A DNA stretch of 33,056 nucleotides from Arthrobacter_J sp038199985. Lineage in GTDB: Bacteria > Actinomycetota > Actinomycetes > Actinomycetales > Micrococcaceae. Under the pieces are notes generated by a model. It ran no database searches. It saw only the letters and a program-made list of their open reading frames with translations, and was not told where the DNA came from. A program made the translations under genes and the position numbers. The stretch covers positions 1 to 33,056 of the forward strand of contig JBBPYK010000049.1 in assembly GCA_038199985.1 (NCBI GenBank), written 5' to 3'. Shown here in pieces: positions 24,665 to 31,817 of the stretch (the first letter of the stretch is position 1; each line of letters begins with the position of its first letter).

Positions 24665-24976
24665 TTACCAGCGGCCGTGGCCGCCGCGCAGCCCTTCCAT
24701 GGCAGGCTTCACATCCGCGAGGTAAACGCTAGCGGCTACAACCGCTGCGATTTGCAGAAGCAGCATGAAGGGGAGCCCCGACCCCATGACACCGAGGACT
24801 CCAACGGCAACTGACCCTCCGGTCATGCCGAGCCAGAAAGTCTTTGTCTTCTTGAACGCTGCGTCGAAGTACTCCGGTTTGCGTCGGGCACAGTCGATCA
24901 GCGCCCAGACCTCGATGCCCAAAGCCACAAGCCCTAGGGCCAGATAGAGGTAAAACTGAATCGCGTAAACAATCAC
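24665..24976 (-). CDS. DUF2516 family membrane protein
   Basis: A 103-residue protein with two or three membrane helices (about residues 5-28, 46-66 and 68-88). The sequence WALIDCARRKPEYFDAAFKKTKTFWLG and the terminal VYLADVKPA block fit DUF2516. The start is GTG 24976, with TAGGCT six bases upstream and no ribosome binding site, so a leaderless message is likely. Function unknown. Confidence 0.82.
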   Translation of the reverse strand: MIVYAIQFYLYLALGLVALGIEVWALIDCARRKPEYFDAAFKKTKTFWLGMTGGSVAVGVLGVMGSGLPFMLLLQIAAVVAASVYLADVKPAMEGLRGGHGRW

Positions 24977-24982
24977 CGCATT

Positions 24983-24988
24983 AGCCTA
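24983..24988 (-). promoter_or_regulatory. -10 element of the DUF2516 gene, probable leaderless promoter
   Basis: The minus strand reads TAGGCT, then six bases, then GTG 24976, in the 34-bp gap after the trans-sulfuration gene. Confidence 0.5.
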
Positions 24989-25010
24989 ACCTGAACCTGC
25001 CGGGAACCAC

Positions 25011-26174
25011 CTATACCGCCCGTAGTGCCTGGTCCAGGTCTGACCACAGGTCTTCGACGTTCTCGATCCCGACGGAGAGTCGCAACAGATTCGCGGGGAC
25101 CGATTCCGGTTCGCTGCGGTGGCGACGTCGTCGTTCGATCAGTGATTCGACTCCGCCCAGGGAAGTAGCGGGCGTCCATAGCTTGACGGCCTCTATCACC
25201 GCGTCTGCGGCGGCTTCTCCCCCGCGTACTTCGATACACAGGATGGAGCCAAAGCCGTCCATTTGGGCCATGGCACGTTGATGCCCTGGGTCTTCGGGCA
25301 GACCGGGAAACCGAACGGCTGTCACGTCCGCATGCTGCTGAAGCCGCGTGGCGAGCTCCAGGGCGCTGGCTTGCGAACGTTCGATACGGACGGCGAGGGT
25401 ACGAACCCCGCGCAGGGCGAGCCAGGTTTCGAAGGGGCCTGCGATCGCACCATGGTGAGAGCGGTAGGTATGCAGGCGTTCGTGCAAGTCCGCCTGAGAC
25501 GTCGCCAGGGCGCCAAGAACGACGTCGGAATGGCCGGCCAAATACTTGGTCACGGAGTGTAGGACGACGTCGACTCCAACTTCCAGGGGTCGCTGGACCA
25601 ACGGTGTTGAGAACGTGTTGTCAGCGATCACGAGGACGCCAGCATCGTGTGCGGCTTTGGTGAGGATTTCGACCTCGGCGATTTCGAGCATCGGGTTGGT
25701 GGGGCTTTCGAGCCAGAGAAGCGCGTTCGGGGTTTTCTGGATCTCGTCGATGACGGCATCGGTATCTGTGATGTCAACAGTGCGGAGGGCATACCGACCC
25801 AATTTGGCTTCCTCCTGAGCCAGTACGAGCGAGCCTTGATAGCTGTGGCGGGGCATGATCAACGTGCCGCCCGCAGGGACCAGGGAGAGAGCGGCAGCTA
25901 CAGCGGCCATACCGGATGCGTAGACGAGTGCCGGAAATTCTGCGCCCTCGAGCTCGCCCAGCGTCCCTTCGAAAGCATCCCAGGTGGGATTTGAGTAGCG
26001 GCCATATGCCCGGTCGTCACCGCTGATGGGCTTGCGGCCAAAGTAGGTGGACGTCAACGTGATCGGAAGGTTCACCGGCTGGTCATGCTCCCTCGGCGGA
26101 CGGCCTGCCGCTACGACGGCAGTATCTCGTGCGACGGTGGGATGCTGGCTATTCTCCAGGGAAGTCTTCGTCAT
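25011..26174 (-). CDS. Trans-sulfuration PLP enzyme, cystathionine gamma-synthase-like (MetB/MetC family)
   Basis: A 387-residue PLP enzyme of sulfur amino-acid metabolism. The PLP lysine is Lys210 in HSVTKYLAGHSDV. PLP-phosphate contacts are expected in the YGRYSNPTWDAFE and YASGMAAVAA blocks. GGVESLIERR near the C-terminus is typical of the family. Synthase, beta-lyase and gamma-lyase activities cannot be separated reliably by eye. ATG 26174 has TAGTCT six bases upstream, fitting a leaderless message. Confidence 0.88.
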   Translation of the reverse strand: MTKTSLENSQHPTVARDTAVVAAGRPPREHDQPVNLPITLTSTYFGRKPISGDDRAYGRYSNPTWDAFEGTLGELEGAEFPALVYASGMAAVAAALSLVPAGGTLIMPRHSYQGSLVLAQEEAKLGRYALRTVDITDTDAVIDEIQKTPNALLWLESPTNPMLEIAEVEILTKAAHDAGVLVIADNTFSTPLVQRPLEVGVDVVLHSVTKYLAGHSDVVLGALATSQADLHERLHTYRSHHGAIAGPFETWLALRGVRTLAVRIERSQASALELATRLQQHADVTAVRFPGLPEDPGHQRAMAQMDGFGSILCIEVRGGEAAADAVIEAVKLWTPATSLGGVESLIERRRRHRSEPESVPANLLRLSVGIENVEDLWSDLDQALRAV

Positions 26175-26180
26175 GGACCA

Positions 26181-26186
26181 AGACTA
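26181..26186 (-). promoter_or_regulatory. -10 element of the trans-sulfuration gene, probable leaderless promoter
   Basis: The minus strand reads TAGTCT, then TGGTCC, then ATG 26174. No ribosome binding site is present. Confidence 0.5.
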
Positions 26187-26234
26187 GAGGGCGTGGTGAT
26201 CAGACGAGAATTGTGTTTCGCGGGGTGGTTGTAT

Positions 26235-26272
26235 GCGCAAGGGCCCTTTTCACTCTGAGGTAGGCCCTGCGC
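26235..26272 (-). terminator. Hairpin ending the lipoprotein/PKD region
   Basis: GCGCAAGGGCC and GGCCCTGCGC pair with one bulged A around a 17-nt loop. The stem begins three bases after the stop at 26275 on the minus strand, where a terminator for the whole run would be expected. Confidence 0.55.
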
Positions 26273-26274
26273 CG

Positions 26275-26610
26275 CTACTGGGCCATGTCCGAGCTGACGG
26301 GAACAATCTCGACGGCGTTCCGTCGGTGGATCTTCGCTGGAGCCCGATCGAAACCTTTGGCGTCGAGGCTGTTGCCCAGACGGTAGGCAGCCAGGGCCTC
26401 ATCGTAGAGCTCGTTGAGACGGGCTCCGGAAAACTCGCGCCGGGTACCGTCGGTGAACGTGATGCCGATGGTCATCGTGTTGGGGAAGTGACGGCCCATG
26501 TGGATGAAACCGTTCATATCCTGCTGGAGGTTGAGCACGTGGTTGCCGCCTTGCCTTGAAGTAACGCCGTGGTGAAAGAACCCCATGGCAAGAACATCTG
26601 AAGTCTCCAT
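26275..26610 (-). CDS. Unrecognised 111-residue protein, possibly a gene remnant
   Basis: I do not recognise this protein. It has no signal peptide or membrane segment. The middle (HFPNTMTIGITFTDGTRREFSG) reads like a small beta domain and is followed by a helix (LNELYDEALAAYRLG). No ribosome binding site precedes ATG 26610, and ATG 26586 (MGFFHHG) is an alternative start. It lies 61 bp after a pseudogene and just before a terminator-like hairpin, so it may be the surviving tail of a larger gene lost in the same rearrangement. Confidence 0.45.
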   Translation of the reverse strand: METSDVLAMGFFHHGVTSRQGGNHVLNLQQDMNGFIHMGRHFPNTMTIGITFTDGTRREFSGARLNELYDEALAAYRLGNSLDAKGFDRAPAKIHRRNAVEIVPVSSDMAQ

Positions 26611-26671
26611 TATGCGGCCCGCCTCGAGCGCCTAAAGCCGAAGGCCCCTGGCTCCTTGCTCGGGATGTTGT

Positions 26672-26921
26672 CCTAGCAGCCCCAGCCGGCCGGGTCATCT
26701 AGGCAGTGTTCGCCCGAATGAGGGTGTGAAGGCTCGGCTGCAAGGTCAGAGAACCGCCGCCGCTGGGCGACTCTGGAACTGTTTGAGTATTTACTCCGCA
26801 ATCTCATCGAGGACATCCACGGGTTTCTCCGAATAGACGCACGTAGGCACCGCAGGACCTTCTGTCTGTGGAAGAGGGCGAGAGTGACGCAAAGGATGGT
26901 CCGAATGGAACGCGATTGCAT
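26672..26921 (-). pseudogene. Remnant of a second PKD-domain protein gene
   Basis: Three pieces of the intact gene at 27597-28511 survive in order but not in one frame. First is an ATG at 26921, two bases after the lipoprotein stop, with a signal-peptide-like start (MQSRSIRTILCVTLALF). Then comes CVYSEKPVDVLDEIAE, matching CIYSEKPRDVLDEIAE, followed by a TAA. After a region aligning to the LIRANT segment, the sequence jumps to the last ten residues (CLDDPAGWGC) and a TAG. About 250 bp remain of about 915, so both a 5' and a 3' internal segment, including the PKD domain, are deleted. Confidence 0.82.
26673..26705. repeat. 33-bp direct repeat, copy 1
   Basis: Identical over 33 bases to 27598-27630. 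It encodes the conserved C-terminus (DDPAGWGC) of the PKD protein and its pseudogene copy. Base identity here, including third positions, points to recent duplication or conversion. Confidence 0.85.
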
Positions 26922-26923
26922 GT

Positions 26924-27589
26924 CTATTTGTCCATCGCCAGAGTCGACATCGCATTCGCGAACCACGCACCATCCTCGAACGTTGCTTCCATTACTTGGA
27001 CGCCTGATGAATTGCTTTCGGGAGGTCCGTACGCCTCGCCCGGACGATAATACGTGATGGGTTCCTGAGAAATATCGATGACAAGCTGGTAACTACCCCG
27101 AGGAGACTTAACGAACCCTGAAGAAATTGAATGAAGATGGATTCTTGCACCCGTCAACCAGTCATCATCCTGAAAGCCGCTTTCTACAACCCCGTAGTAG
27201 CTCATGCAAGAAACGCAGTTCGGACCGCTCAACTTTTTGACTGGTTCGACATCTCCAGTCTCATATCCATAGTTTATAAGTTGGAAAAAGTACTTTGCGA
27301 AATCCTCGAGCCCTGCCTCAGTCTCCTTCTTGGCCGCTTCTGACATTTTCGGCAGAGGCACATTCTCGGCAGGCCCCTCAGCCGACGCCGGCTTGTACAC
27401 GGCACCAGGCGTGGGCGCAGGGGCGGGGGTCGGCGTTGTTGGCGCTGAAGTCTTGGGTGATGCTGCGGCCGACGATTCATCAGACGACGACCCAGCCCCC
27501 GCGCAACCGGACAATAGAACTAGCAAAACCACAGCCACTGCCAACGGCTTGGGTGCATTCACCGGAAACGTGTGCAGAGACTTAGACAT
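26924..27589 (-). CDS. DUF6318-like lipoprotein, second copy
   Basis: A 221-residue lipoprotein. The signal peptide ends in LLSGC with Cys29 as the lipid site, followed by a Ser/Thr/Pro/Ala linker (31-63). A conserved block (about 64-94) is nearly identical to the other copy. The next part holds YGYETGD and a CxxC pair (Cys125, Cys128). The last 90 residues differ strongly from the other copy. ATG 27589 is preferred over the upstream ATG 27622, because the latter overlaps the preceding PKD gene and would add residues before the signal peptide. The gene follows an intact PKD gene by seven bases and is followed by a broken one. Function unknown; the extracytoplasmic location is clear. Confidence 0.82.
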   Translation of the reverse strand: MSKSLHTFPVNAPKPLAVAVVLLVLLSGCAGAGSSSDESSAAASPKTSAPTTPTPAPAPTPGAVYKPASAEGPAENVPLPKMSEAAKKETEAGLEDFAKYFFQLINYGYETGDVEPVKKLSGPNCVSCMSYYGVVESGFQDDDWLTGARIHLHSISSGFVKSPRGSYQLVIDISQEPITYYRPGEAYGPPESNSSGVQVMEATFEDGAWFANAMSTLAMDK

Positions 27590-27596
27590 CGCGGTC

Positions 27597-28511
27597 TTAG
27601 CAGCCCCAGCCGGCCGGGTCATCTAGGCAGGTCCCATCAACGAGCCGGGACTCGGACTTCCACACGCTGATGGTCTGCGAAGGCGTTGAGAACTCGCCTC
27701 TACCGTCGATGGGAATCATAGGGCCGTCGTTGACCGAGTACTCGCCAGTGAAATGTACGGTTACTGAAACCTGATAATCACCGGTCTCTGGATACTGATG
27801 GCTCGTCTGCGTCTCTTCGCCCAACTCATCATCCCGCAGCACATACCCAGACTCTCTTGTAGGCCCATACGTGCTGCCATCCCCGTAGTTCCACGTGTAC
27901 TCAGTGGGCGTCGCTTTGATCTTCACGTCCTGGCCCAAAAGCTCAAGGTCGAAGACCTGATTCTTCGACTGCACGAAGAAATTTGTGTTCGCCCGAATGA
28001 GGGTGTGGGGGTTCGGTTGGAGCGTCAACGCTCCAGCGTCAACTGGTCGCTGCTGGAATTCCTCTAGTATGATTTCAGCGATCTCATCTAGAACATCCCG
28101 TGGCTTCTCTGAATATATACAGCCTGACACCCTAGAACTACCTGCGCCATTTGCGCGCAAATAATCCCAAGTTGTCGCGTCTGTACCTTTGAGCCCAGTC
28201 AACCAAAAGACAAGCATGCCTCCGTCCGCTGCATCACATTGCTGGCTACATTGAATCTTGAGATCCCCGTCTTTAGTAGCACAAGCCAATTCAGGAATAT
28301 AGCCATTTGGATCATTGGGGATACCTATGGGTGGACTACTCCACATGCCGCTGTCGGGATCCTGCTGCCACACACCACCAGCACCGATACCGCTATCGCC
28401 GAGATCTCCTCCAATAACCCCGGCATACGCACTCGAGGCGACAAGAGATGAAATAGTAAGAACTGACAGTCCCAACAGCGACCGCTCGATGAGAAGCCTA
28501 CTCACCCTCAC
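27597..28511 (-). CDS. Exported PKD-domain protein
   Basis: A 304-residue secreted protein. The signal peptide (1-30) ends in SSAYA. A region of unknown fold (31-185) contains four cysteines (77, 88, 92, 131) and the motif CIYSEKPRDVLDEIAE. A PKD domain (about 190-285) has the hallmark YTWNYGDGS and HQYPETGDYQVSVTV. The last ten residues, CLDDPAGWGC, bring two more cysteines. GTG 28511 overlaps the lipoprotein stop by four bases (GTGA), so the two proteins are made together and probably act together outside the cell. GC content is visibly lower than in the flanking housekeeping genes. Adhesion or binding is usual for PKD domains, but the role is unknown. Confidence 0.82.
   Translation of the reverse strand: MRVSRLLIERSLLGLSVLTISSLVASSAYAGVIGGDLGDSGIGAGGVWQQDPDSGMWSSPPIGIPNDPNGYIPELACATKDGDLKIQCSQQCDAADGGMLVFWLTGLKGTDATTWDYLRANGAGSSRVSGCIYSEKPRDVLDEIAEIILEEFQQRPVDAGALTLQPNPHTLIRANTNFFVQSKNQVFDLELLGQDVKIKATPTEYTWNYGDGSTYGPTRESGYVLRDDELGEETQTSHQYPETGDYQVSVTVHFTGEYSVNDGPMIPIDGRGEFSTPSQTISVWKSESRLVDGTCLDDPAGWGC
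27598..27630. repeat. 33-bp direct repeat, copy 2
   Basis: Copy of 26673-26705, located at the 3' end of the intact PKD gene. Confidence 0.85.
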
Positions 28512-29173
28512 TTTTGAGTAAGAGTCTCAAGTGTGTTCGCCGTCCACGACCCATTCTCGTGAACCGCTTCCAGGATTTGCACCGTAAAATCTTTCTTCGA
28601 AGTTTCTTCTAGTAGCTCACCACTTGAAGAATAAACTTGGATCGGAATCTGCCGGAATTTCACAATTAGTTGATAATTCCCCTCATCAGTCTTCTTAAAG
28701 TTCGATTGACTAGACAAAATGTTGACTTCGCCACCAACAAGCCAACGACCTTTGTCGTTTCCAGGAGTGATCGTCTCATTGGCTTGATTGCAAGCGAGAC
28801 AGTCCGGCCCACTAATTTGGTCCAGTGCTTGGGTATCACCCGTCTGGTACGAGTAATAGAGAACGTCCAGCCAATAGCGCATGAAAGCCTCGAGCCCCGC
28901 CTTCGTCTCCTTCTTGGCCGCCTCCGGCATCTTCGGCAGAGGCACATTCTCTGCTGGGCCCTCAGCCGACGCCGGTTTGTACACGGCACTCGGCGTAGGA
29001 GTGGGTGTGGGGGTCGGCGTTGCTGATGCTGAGCTCTTTGGCGATGCAGCTCCCGAAGATTTGTCAGAGGATGCTTCGGAGCCCGCGCAACCGGACAGTA
29101 AGACTAGCGAAACCATCGCCATCGCCAACGTCTTGGGGGCTTTAAACGAAAACGCGCGCAGAGACTGAGACAT
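28508..29173 (-). CDS. DUF6318-like lipoprotein, first copy
   Basis: A 221-residue lipoprotein, the same length as the second copy. The lipobox is LLSGC (Cys29), followed by a linker with a run of TP repeats (51-61). The shared block YKPASAEGPAENVPLP and the CxxC pair at 125 and 128 are at identical positions. The C-terminal half is divergent, with only WLVGG, SYQL/NYQL-type and VQILEA-type positions shared. ATG 29173 is preceded by GAGGGCG as ribosome binding site, and TACATA (29202-29207, minus) is a possible -10. It appears to lead the run lipoprotein-PKD-lipoprotein-PKD remnant. I recall DUF6318 lipoproteins from Arthrobacter relatives; no function is known. Confidence 0.82.
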   Translation of the reverse strand: MSQSLRAFSFKAPKTLAMAMVSLVLLSGCAGSEASSDKSSGAASPKSSASATPTPTPTPTPSAVYKPASAEGPAENVPLPKMPEAAKKETKAGLEAFMRYWLDVLYYSYQTGDTQALDQISGPDCLACNQANETITPGNDKGRWLVGGEVNILSSQSNFKKTDEGNYQLIVKFRQIPIQVYSSSGELLEETSKKDFTVQILEAVHENGSWTANTLETLTQK

Positions 29174-29275
29174 GGATCGCCCTCATTAGTTGGTCAGATG
29201 TTATGTATTCCTCGAACACAGTACCGAAAAAGGCAAACGCGTGCGAAAGTTATCCACACCTTCTACGCCGCCTCC

Positions 29276-29281
29276 TACACT
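29276..29281 (+). promoter_or_regulatory. -10 element of the DUF1684 gene, probable leaderless promoter
   Basis: TACACT is followed by six bases and then ATG 29288. No ribosome binding site is present. This favours the internal ATG over the earlier in-frame one. Confidence 0.5.
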
Positions 29282-29287
29282 GTTTCC

Positions 29288-29923
29288 ATGAACGGCAAAC
29301 TGAACGCAGCCATGGACACCGCAGATTGGCGACAGCGCATCTTCACTCTGTACGCCGACGTCAGGGACATAGCCAGGACGGACCACGACGACGCGACCCG
29401 AGCGCACGCGCATTGGCGCCAAGAGCGAGATGAACTCTTCGCGAACCATCCGGCCTCTCCCCTGACGCCCGAGGCGAAACGAAAATTTACTGGTCTACCA
29501 GTTGCCGACTACGCTCCCGAGGCCCATTTCTGGGCCGCCGTCGACGAGGAGGGCGCTGGCGAGGTGATGAACGTGCCCACCGGCACTGACGGCGTCGTGC
29601 CTTTTGAACGCTTGGGGACGGTGCGTTGCGGGGACTATGGTTCGTTGGCCCTATGGCGGCACATTGGCTACGGCGGTGGATTGTTTCTCCCGGTTCGCGA
29701 CGCTTTGGCCGGGCACGACGGCGGAACTTACGGTGGTGGCCGGTACCTGCTGGACACGATCAAGGGCGCTTTTCTGGGTGGGACCGAAAACGAAAATAAG
29801 CTGTTGGTGGACTTCAACTTCGCCTACAACCCTTCCTGCGCGTACGACGAAGCATGGGCGTGCCCGCTGCCGGGACCCGCAAACCGGCTCCATACTCCGC
29901 TTCCGTTCGGTGAACTCGCTTAG
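29288..29923 (+). CDS. DUF1684 family protein
   Basis: A 211-residue protein with the DUF1684 hallmarks GDYGSLALWRHIGYGGGLFLPVRD, YGGGRYLLDTIKGA and the C-terminal FNFAYNPSCAYDEAWACPLP. No signal peptide is present with this start. The frame is open to an ATG at 29198, but that extension crosses the promoter region and is unlike the family. The conserved Cys/Tyr/Pro motif near the C-terminus is typical; a biochemical role is not established. It diverges from the lipoprotein run and precedes tmk by 42 bp. Confidence 0.87.
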   Translation: MNGKLNAAMDTADWRQRIFTLYADVRDIARTDHDDATRAHAHWRQERDELFANHPASPLTPEAKRKFTGLPVADYAPEAHFWAAVDEEGAGEVMNVPTGTDGVVPFERLGTVRCGDYGSLALWRHIGYGGGLFLPVRDALAGHDGGTYGGGRYLLDTIKGAFLGGTENENKLLVDFNFAYNPSCAYDEAWACPLPGPANRLHTPLPFGELA

Positions 29924-29953
29924 GCGGCCCAGAATTTTGTCAGTGTTACTGGG

Positions 29954-29959
29954 TAGGCT
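29954..29959 (+). promoter_or_regulatory. -10 element of tmk, probable leaderless promoter
   Basis: TAGGCT is followed by six bases and the GTG start of tmk. It matches the arrangement before the DUF2516 gene exactly. Confidence 0.5.
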
Positions 29960-29965
29960 GTCTCA

Positions 29966-30664
29966 GTGAGCTTTTCGCAGGTTCCCCCAGGACAAGACGA
30001 CGACGGCGCTTCCGCCTACTCGGGTGTTTTTGTTGCCTTCGAAGGCGGTGACGGCGCAGGCAAATCCACTCAAGCTGCCCTTTTGGCCGCCCGGCTCGAA
30101 AAAGACGGACGGCACGTGCTGCAGACGAGAGAGCCAGGTGGAACCCCTGTGGGCGAACAGCTCCGGAGCCTGGTGCTTGAGCACGGCAACGGCGACATCG
30201 ACGCCCGTACCGAAGCGCTGATCTTCGCAGCCGCGCGCGCCGCCCACGTAGAACAGGTCATCCTGCCGGCACTGCAGGAGGGCAAGATCGTCATTTCAGA
30301 CCGTTACATCGACTCCTCCGCCGCGTATCAAGGGGCGGGACGAGACCTCGGTGTCGAAACGATCCTCGAACTGAATGCCTGGGCCACTCAGGGTCTACAG
30401 CCGGACCTCACAGTGCTACTCGACGTCGAACCCGATCAGGGTCGAACTCGACGGACCGCGAATCAGAATGCCGAAGATCGACTCGAATCTGAGCCCGACG
30501 ACTTCCACACCCGCATCCGAGAGACGTTCCTTGCGCTGGCCGAAGAGGACCCTCACAGTTACCTGGTCATGAACGCACAGCAGGACGCCGATTCCCTGGC
30601 CACCAACGTTTTGGAGCGGCTGCACCCAATGCTGAGCGAAACCGGGCAAGGAAATGACCGTTGA
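29966..30664 (+). CDS. tmk: Thymidylate kinase
   Basis: A 232-residue kinase that converts dTMP to dTDP. The P-loop is GGDGAGKS (27-34), the DRY motif is at 112-114 with SSAAYQG after it, and TREPGGTPVGE is the family signature. About 20 extra residues precede the core, a common actinobacterial feature. The start is GTG 29966, apparently leaderless. Its stop overlaps the TTG start of holB (TTGA), so tmk and the clamp-loader gene form one unit, a conserved bacterial pairing. Confidence 0.94.
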   Translation: MSFSQVPPGQDDDGASAYSGVFVAFEGGDGAGKSTQAALLAARLEKDGRHVLQTREPGGTPVGEQLRSLVLEHGNGDIDARTEALIFAAARAAHVEQVILPALQEGKIVISDRYIDSSAAYQGAGRDLGVETILELNAWATQGLQPDLTVLLDVEPDQGRTRRTANQNAEDRLESEPDDFHTRIRETFLALAEEDPHSYLVMNAQQDADSLATNVLERLHPMLSETGQGNDR

Positions 30665-31803
30665 GCGTCTGGCAAGACTTGCTCGGACAAGGGCAGGTCG
30701 TGGAACAGTTGCGCCGAGCAGCTGCCGCCCCGTCCCCCAATCATGCGTGGTTGTTCACCGGCCCACCCGGATCCGGACGATCCAACGCCGCCCGAGCTTT
30801 CACCGCCGCTCTCCTCTGTAATGCCGAAGATCCAGCCGAACGCGGTTGTGGACAGTGCCGTGCCTGCATCACCGCCCTCGCAGGAAGCCACGCTGACGTC
30901 ACCAACGTGACCACCGAAAAGGTCACCATCTCCATTGAGGAAGCCCGCGACCTCGTCCGCAAGGCCCAGGACAAACCATCAACTGGCCGGTGGCGTATCA
31001 TCATCATCGAAGACGCCGACCGCATGCAGGAACGCAGCACCAACGTGCTCCTCAAAGCCATCGAAGAACCTCCCCCACGCACCATCTGGTTACTCTGCGC
31101 TCCCAGCCCAGGCGACGTCCTCGTCACCATCCGATCGCGTTGCCGCGCGGTCAGTTTGCGCCTGCCACCCGTTGCTGATGTCACCGAACTACTCGTGCGG
31201 CGGGACTCCATCGACCCCGAGACGGCCGGGGCCGCGGCACGGGCTGCGCAAAGCCACATTGGAGTAGCCAAACGGCTCGCAACAGACGAAGATGCACGCG
31301 AACGTCGTCGTCGTATTGTGCGTCTTCCTTTGACCCTCAAAAATGTTTCTGGAGCCCTGAGGGCGGCCGCCGAACTGGTGCAGTTAGCCGAAGCGGAAGC
31401 GCAAGCATCCTTTGAGCAACGCGACGCCGAAGAACGTGCATCGCTGTTGGTATCAGTGGGGGCGCCTGAATCTGGCACCCTGCCACCATCCATTCGCAGC
31501 CAAGTGCGCAGGCTGGAAGAAGACCAGACACGACGGGCCAAACGATCCAAGAACGATTACTTCGACCGGGCGCTAACGGACCTTACATCGTTCTACCGTG
31601 ACGTGCTGATGCTCCAGGTCTCGAGCGCATCCGACCTCGTGAACGAACCCATGCGCAAGGATCTGGAAGAAGCCGCCCGCAACAGCACACCGGAAGAAAC
31701 CCTCGCGCGGATCGAAGAAATCAACAAAGTACGCCGCCGAATCGTTAGTACCAACGTTGCGCCCCTCCTGGCCATCGAAGCAATGACCCTCAGCCTCCTG
31801 TGA
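30661..31803 (+). CDS. holB: DNA polymerase III delta' subunit (clamp loader)
   Basis: A 380-residue AAA+ clamp-loader subunit. A degenerate Walker A (GPPGSGRS, 34-41, Arg in place of Lys) is consistent with a non-hydrolysing delta'. A zinc module follows with Cys53, Cys63, Cys66 and Cys69. IIIIEDADRMQERSTNVLLKAIEEPPP and a sensor region TIRSRCRAVSLR are typical. The start is TTG 30661, overlapping the tmk stop by four bases, with AGGAAATG upstream as ribosome binding site. DnaX is excluded by the short length and the missing Walker lysine. Confidence 0.9.
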   Translation: MSVWQDLLGQGQVVEQLRRAAAAPSPNHAWLFTGPPGSGRSNAARAFTAALLCNAEDPAERGCGQCRACITALAGSHADVTNVTTEKVTISIEEARDLVRKAQDKPSTGRWRIIIIEDADRMQERSTNVLLKAIEEPPPRTIWLLCAPSPGDVLVTIRSRCRAVSLRLPPVADVTELLVRRDSIDPETAGAAARAAQSHIGVAKRLATDEDARERRRRIVRLPLTLKNVSGALRAAAELVQLAEAEAQASFEQRDAEERASLLVSVGAPESGTLPPSIRSQVRRLEEDQTRRAKRSKNDYFDRALTDLTSFYRDVLMLQVSSASDLVNEPMRKDLEEAARNSTPEETLARIEEINKVRRRIVSTNVAPLLAIEAMTLSLL

Positions 31804-31817
31804 CCACAAGGAATTCC

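Noticed and set aside
26399..26698. 99-codon minus-strand ORF beginning MTRPAGAA
   Set aside because: It starts inside the PKD pseudogene end in the wrong frame and yields an Arg/His/Pro-rich product typical of a shadow frame.
26200..29200. Mobile element behind the duplicated lipoprotein/PKD locus
   Set aside because: No transposase, integrase, terminal inverted repeats or tRNA attachment site could be found. Duplication by ordinary recombination is enough.
29198..29287. N-terminal extension of the DUF1684 protein
   Set aside because: The segment is unlike the family and overlaps the divergent promoter area. A -10 sits six bases before the internal ATG.
30741..31550. 269-codon minus-strand ORF inside holB
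   Set aside because: It is antisense to the conserved clamp-loader motifs, and the product is a Ser/Arg-rich low-information sequence.
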